Source: Shinisaurus crocodilurus (Eukaryota; Chordata; Lepidosauria; Squamata; Shinisauridae). Taken from it: a DNA stretch of 64,000 bases. Location of the stretch: assembly GCA_021292165.1 (NCBI GenBank), contig JAHFWL010001321.1, positions 762,501 to 826,500 on the forward strand, in the 5' to 3' direction. The notes under the pieces are model-generated. The model was not told the DNA's origin. It made no database searches and was given only the letters and a program-made list of their open reading frames with translations. Below, piece by piece: positions 63,853-64,000 of this stretch. The translations under genes were made by a program, and so were the position numbers. Within the stretch, counting starts at the first letter, position 1. Each line of letters opens with the position of its first letter.

Positions 63853-64000
63853 CTCTCCGGGAGACCAAGTTTATTGAGTGCATGTACTGGAGGTTGGGTC
63901 CAAAGGGCAGTCTGGGAATTCTGTTCTGTCCACTCTGTCCACACCGTCCACTCTGCTGCACGACAGACTCCCTGGCCGAGGTGCTGGAGGTGGTCTCTGA
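63853..64000 (+). mobile_element. L2 LINE, second copy, runs off the window
   Basis: 'ctctccgggagaccaagtttattgagtgcatgtactggaggttgggtccaaagggcag' matches 8998-9057 almost base for base, and the match continues to about 9130. It begins inside the endonuclease region, so it is 5' truncated. Confidence 0.85.

Overview
This window looks like vertebrate nuclear DNA from a squamate reptile (a lizard). The reasons are tRNA-headed SINEs of the Sauria/Squam type, several LINE families together (CR1, L2, an RTE-like element and two others), many hAT-type miniature elements, and SCAN-C2H2 zinc-finger genes with no KRAB exon in view. The exact taxon cannot be named. There is no prokaryotic feature, CRISPR array or functional tRNA/rRNA gene. 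All calls come from reading the sequence; repeat names are by family resemblance.

Host genes: three SCAN-C2H2 zinc-finger genes share one three-exon plan: a SCAN exon ending in phase 0, a short linker exon ending in phase 1, and one large finger exon. Gene A is on the minus strand (20773 to 14948, nine fingers). Gene B is on the minus strand (38010 to 34450, nine fingers, paralogous finger by finger to A). Gene C is on the plus strand (45655 to 56696, twelve fingers). C carries a one-base insertion at about 55766 in finger 2, so it is a pseudogene or contains a sequence error. B has two frame problems near its 5' side. The products would be nuclear DNA-binding proteins that dimerise through SCAN.

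Layout: 1-14500 is repeat-rich and has no host gene. It holds a solo LTR (1332-2082), an RTE-like LINE with an open 3' ORF (4273-6377), a CR1 fragment (7093-7826) and a nearly complete L2 LINE (about 8040-11684) whose ORF has one in-frame TGA. 14500-21000 is gene A with hAT miniature elements next to its exons. 21000-34330 is dense repeat: CR1 fragments, two tRNA-derived SINE families, mariner-like and hAT miniature elements, and a CR1 copy (27660-31028) holding an inverted internal piece of the RTE-like LINE. 34450-38100 is gene B. 38100-45400 is repeats and unassigned sequence. 45600-56700 is gene C, whose first intron contains a SINE split by a CR1, itself holding a 5S-rRNA-derived SINE, a DNA element containing a hAT, and a perfect foldback. 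56700-64000 returns to repeats and ends in a second L2 copy.

The most notable signals are the 5S rRNA/CR1 chimeric SINE, the foldback with perfect 45-bp arms, two hAT hairpins in the same position of two tRNA SINEs, and a ZNF143/THAP11-like motif spread by the hairpin elements. No wholly new gene system was found.
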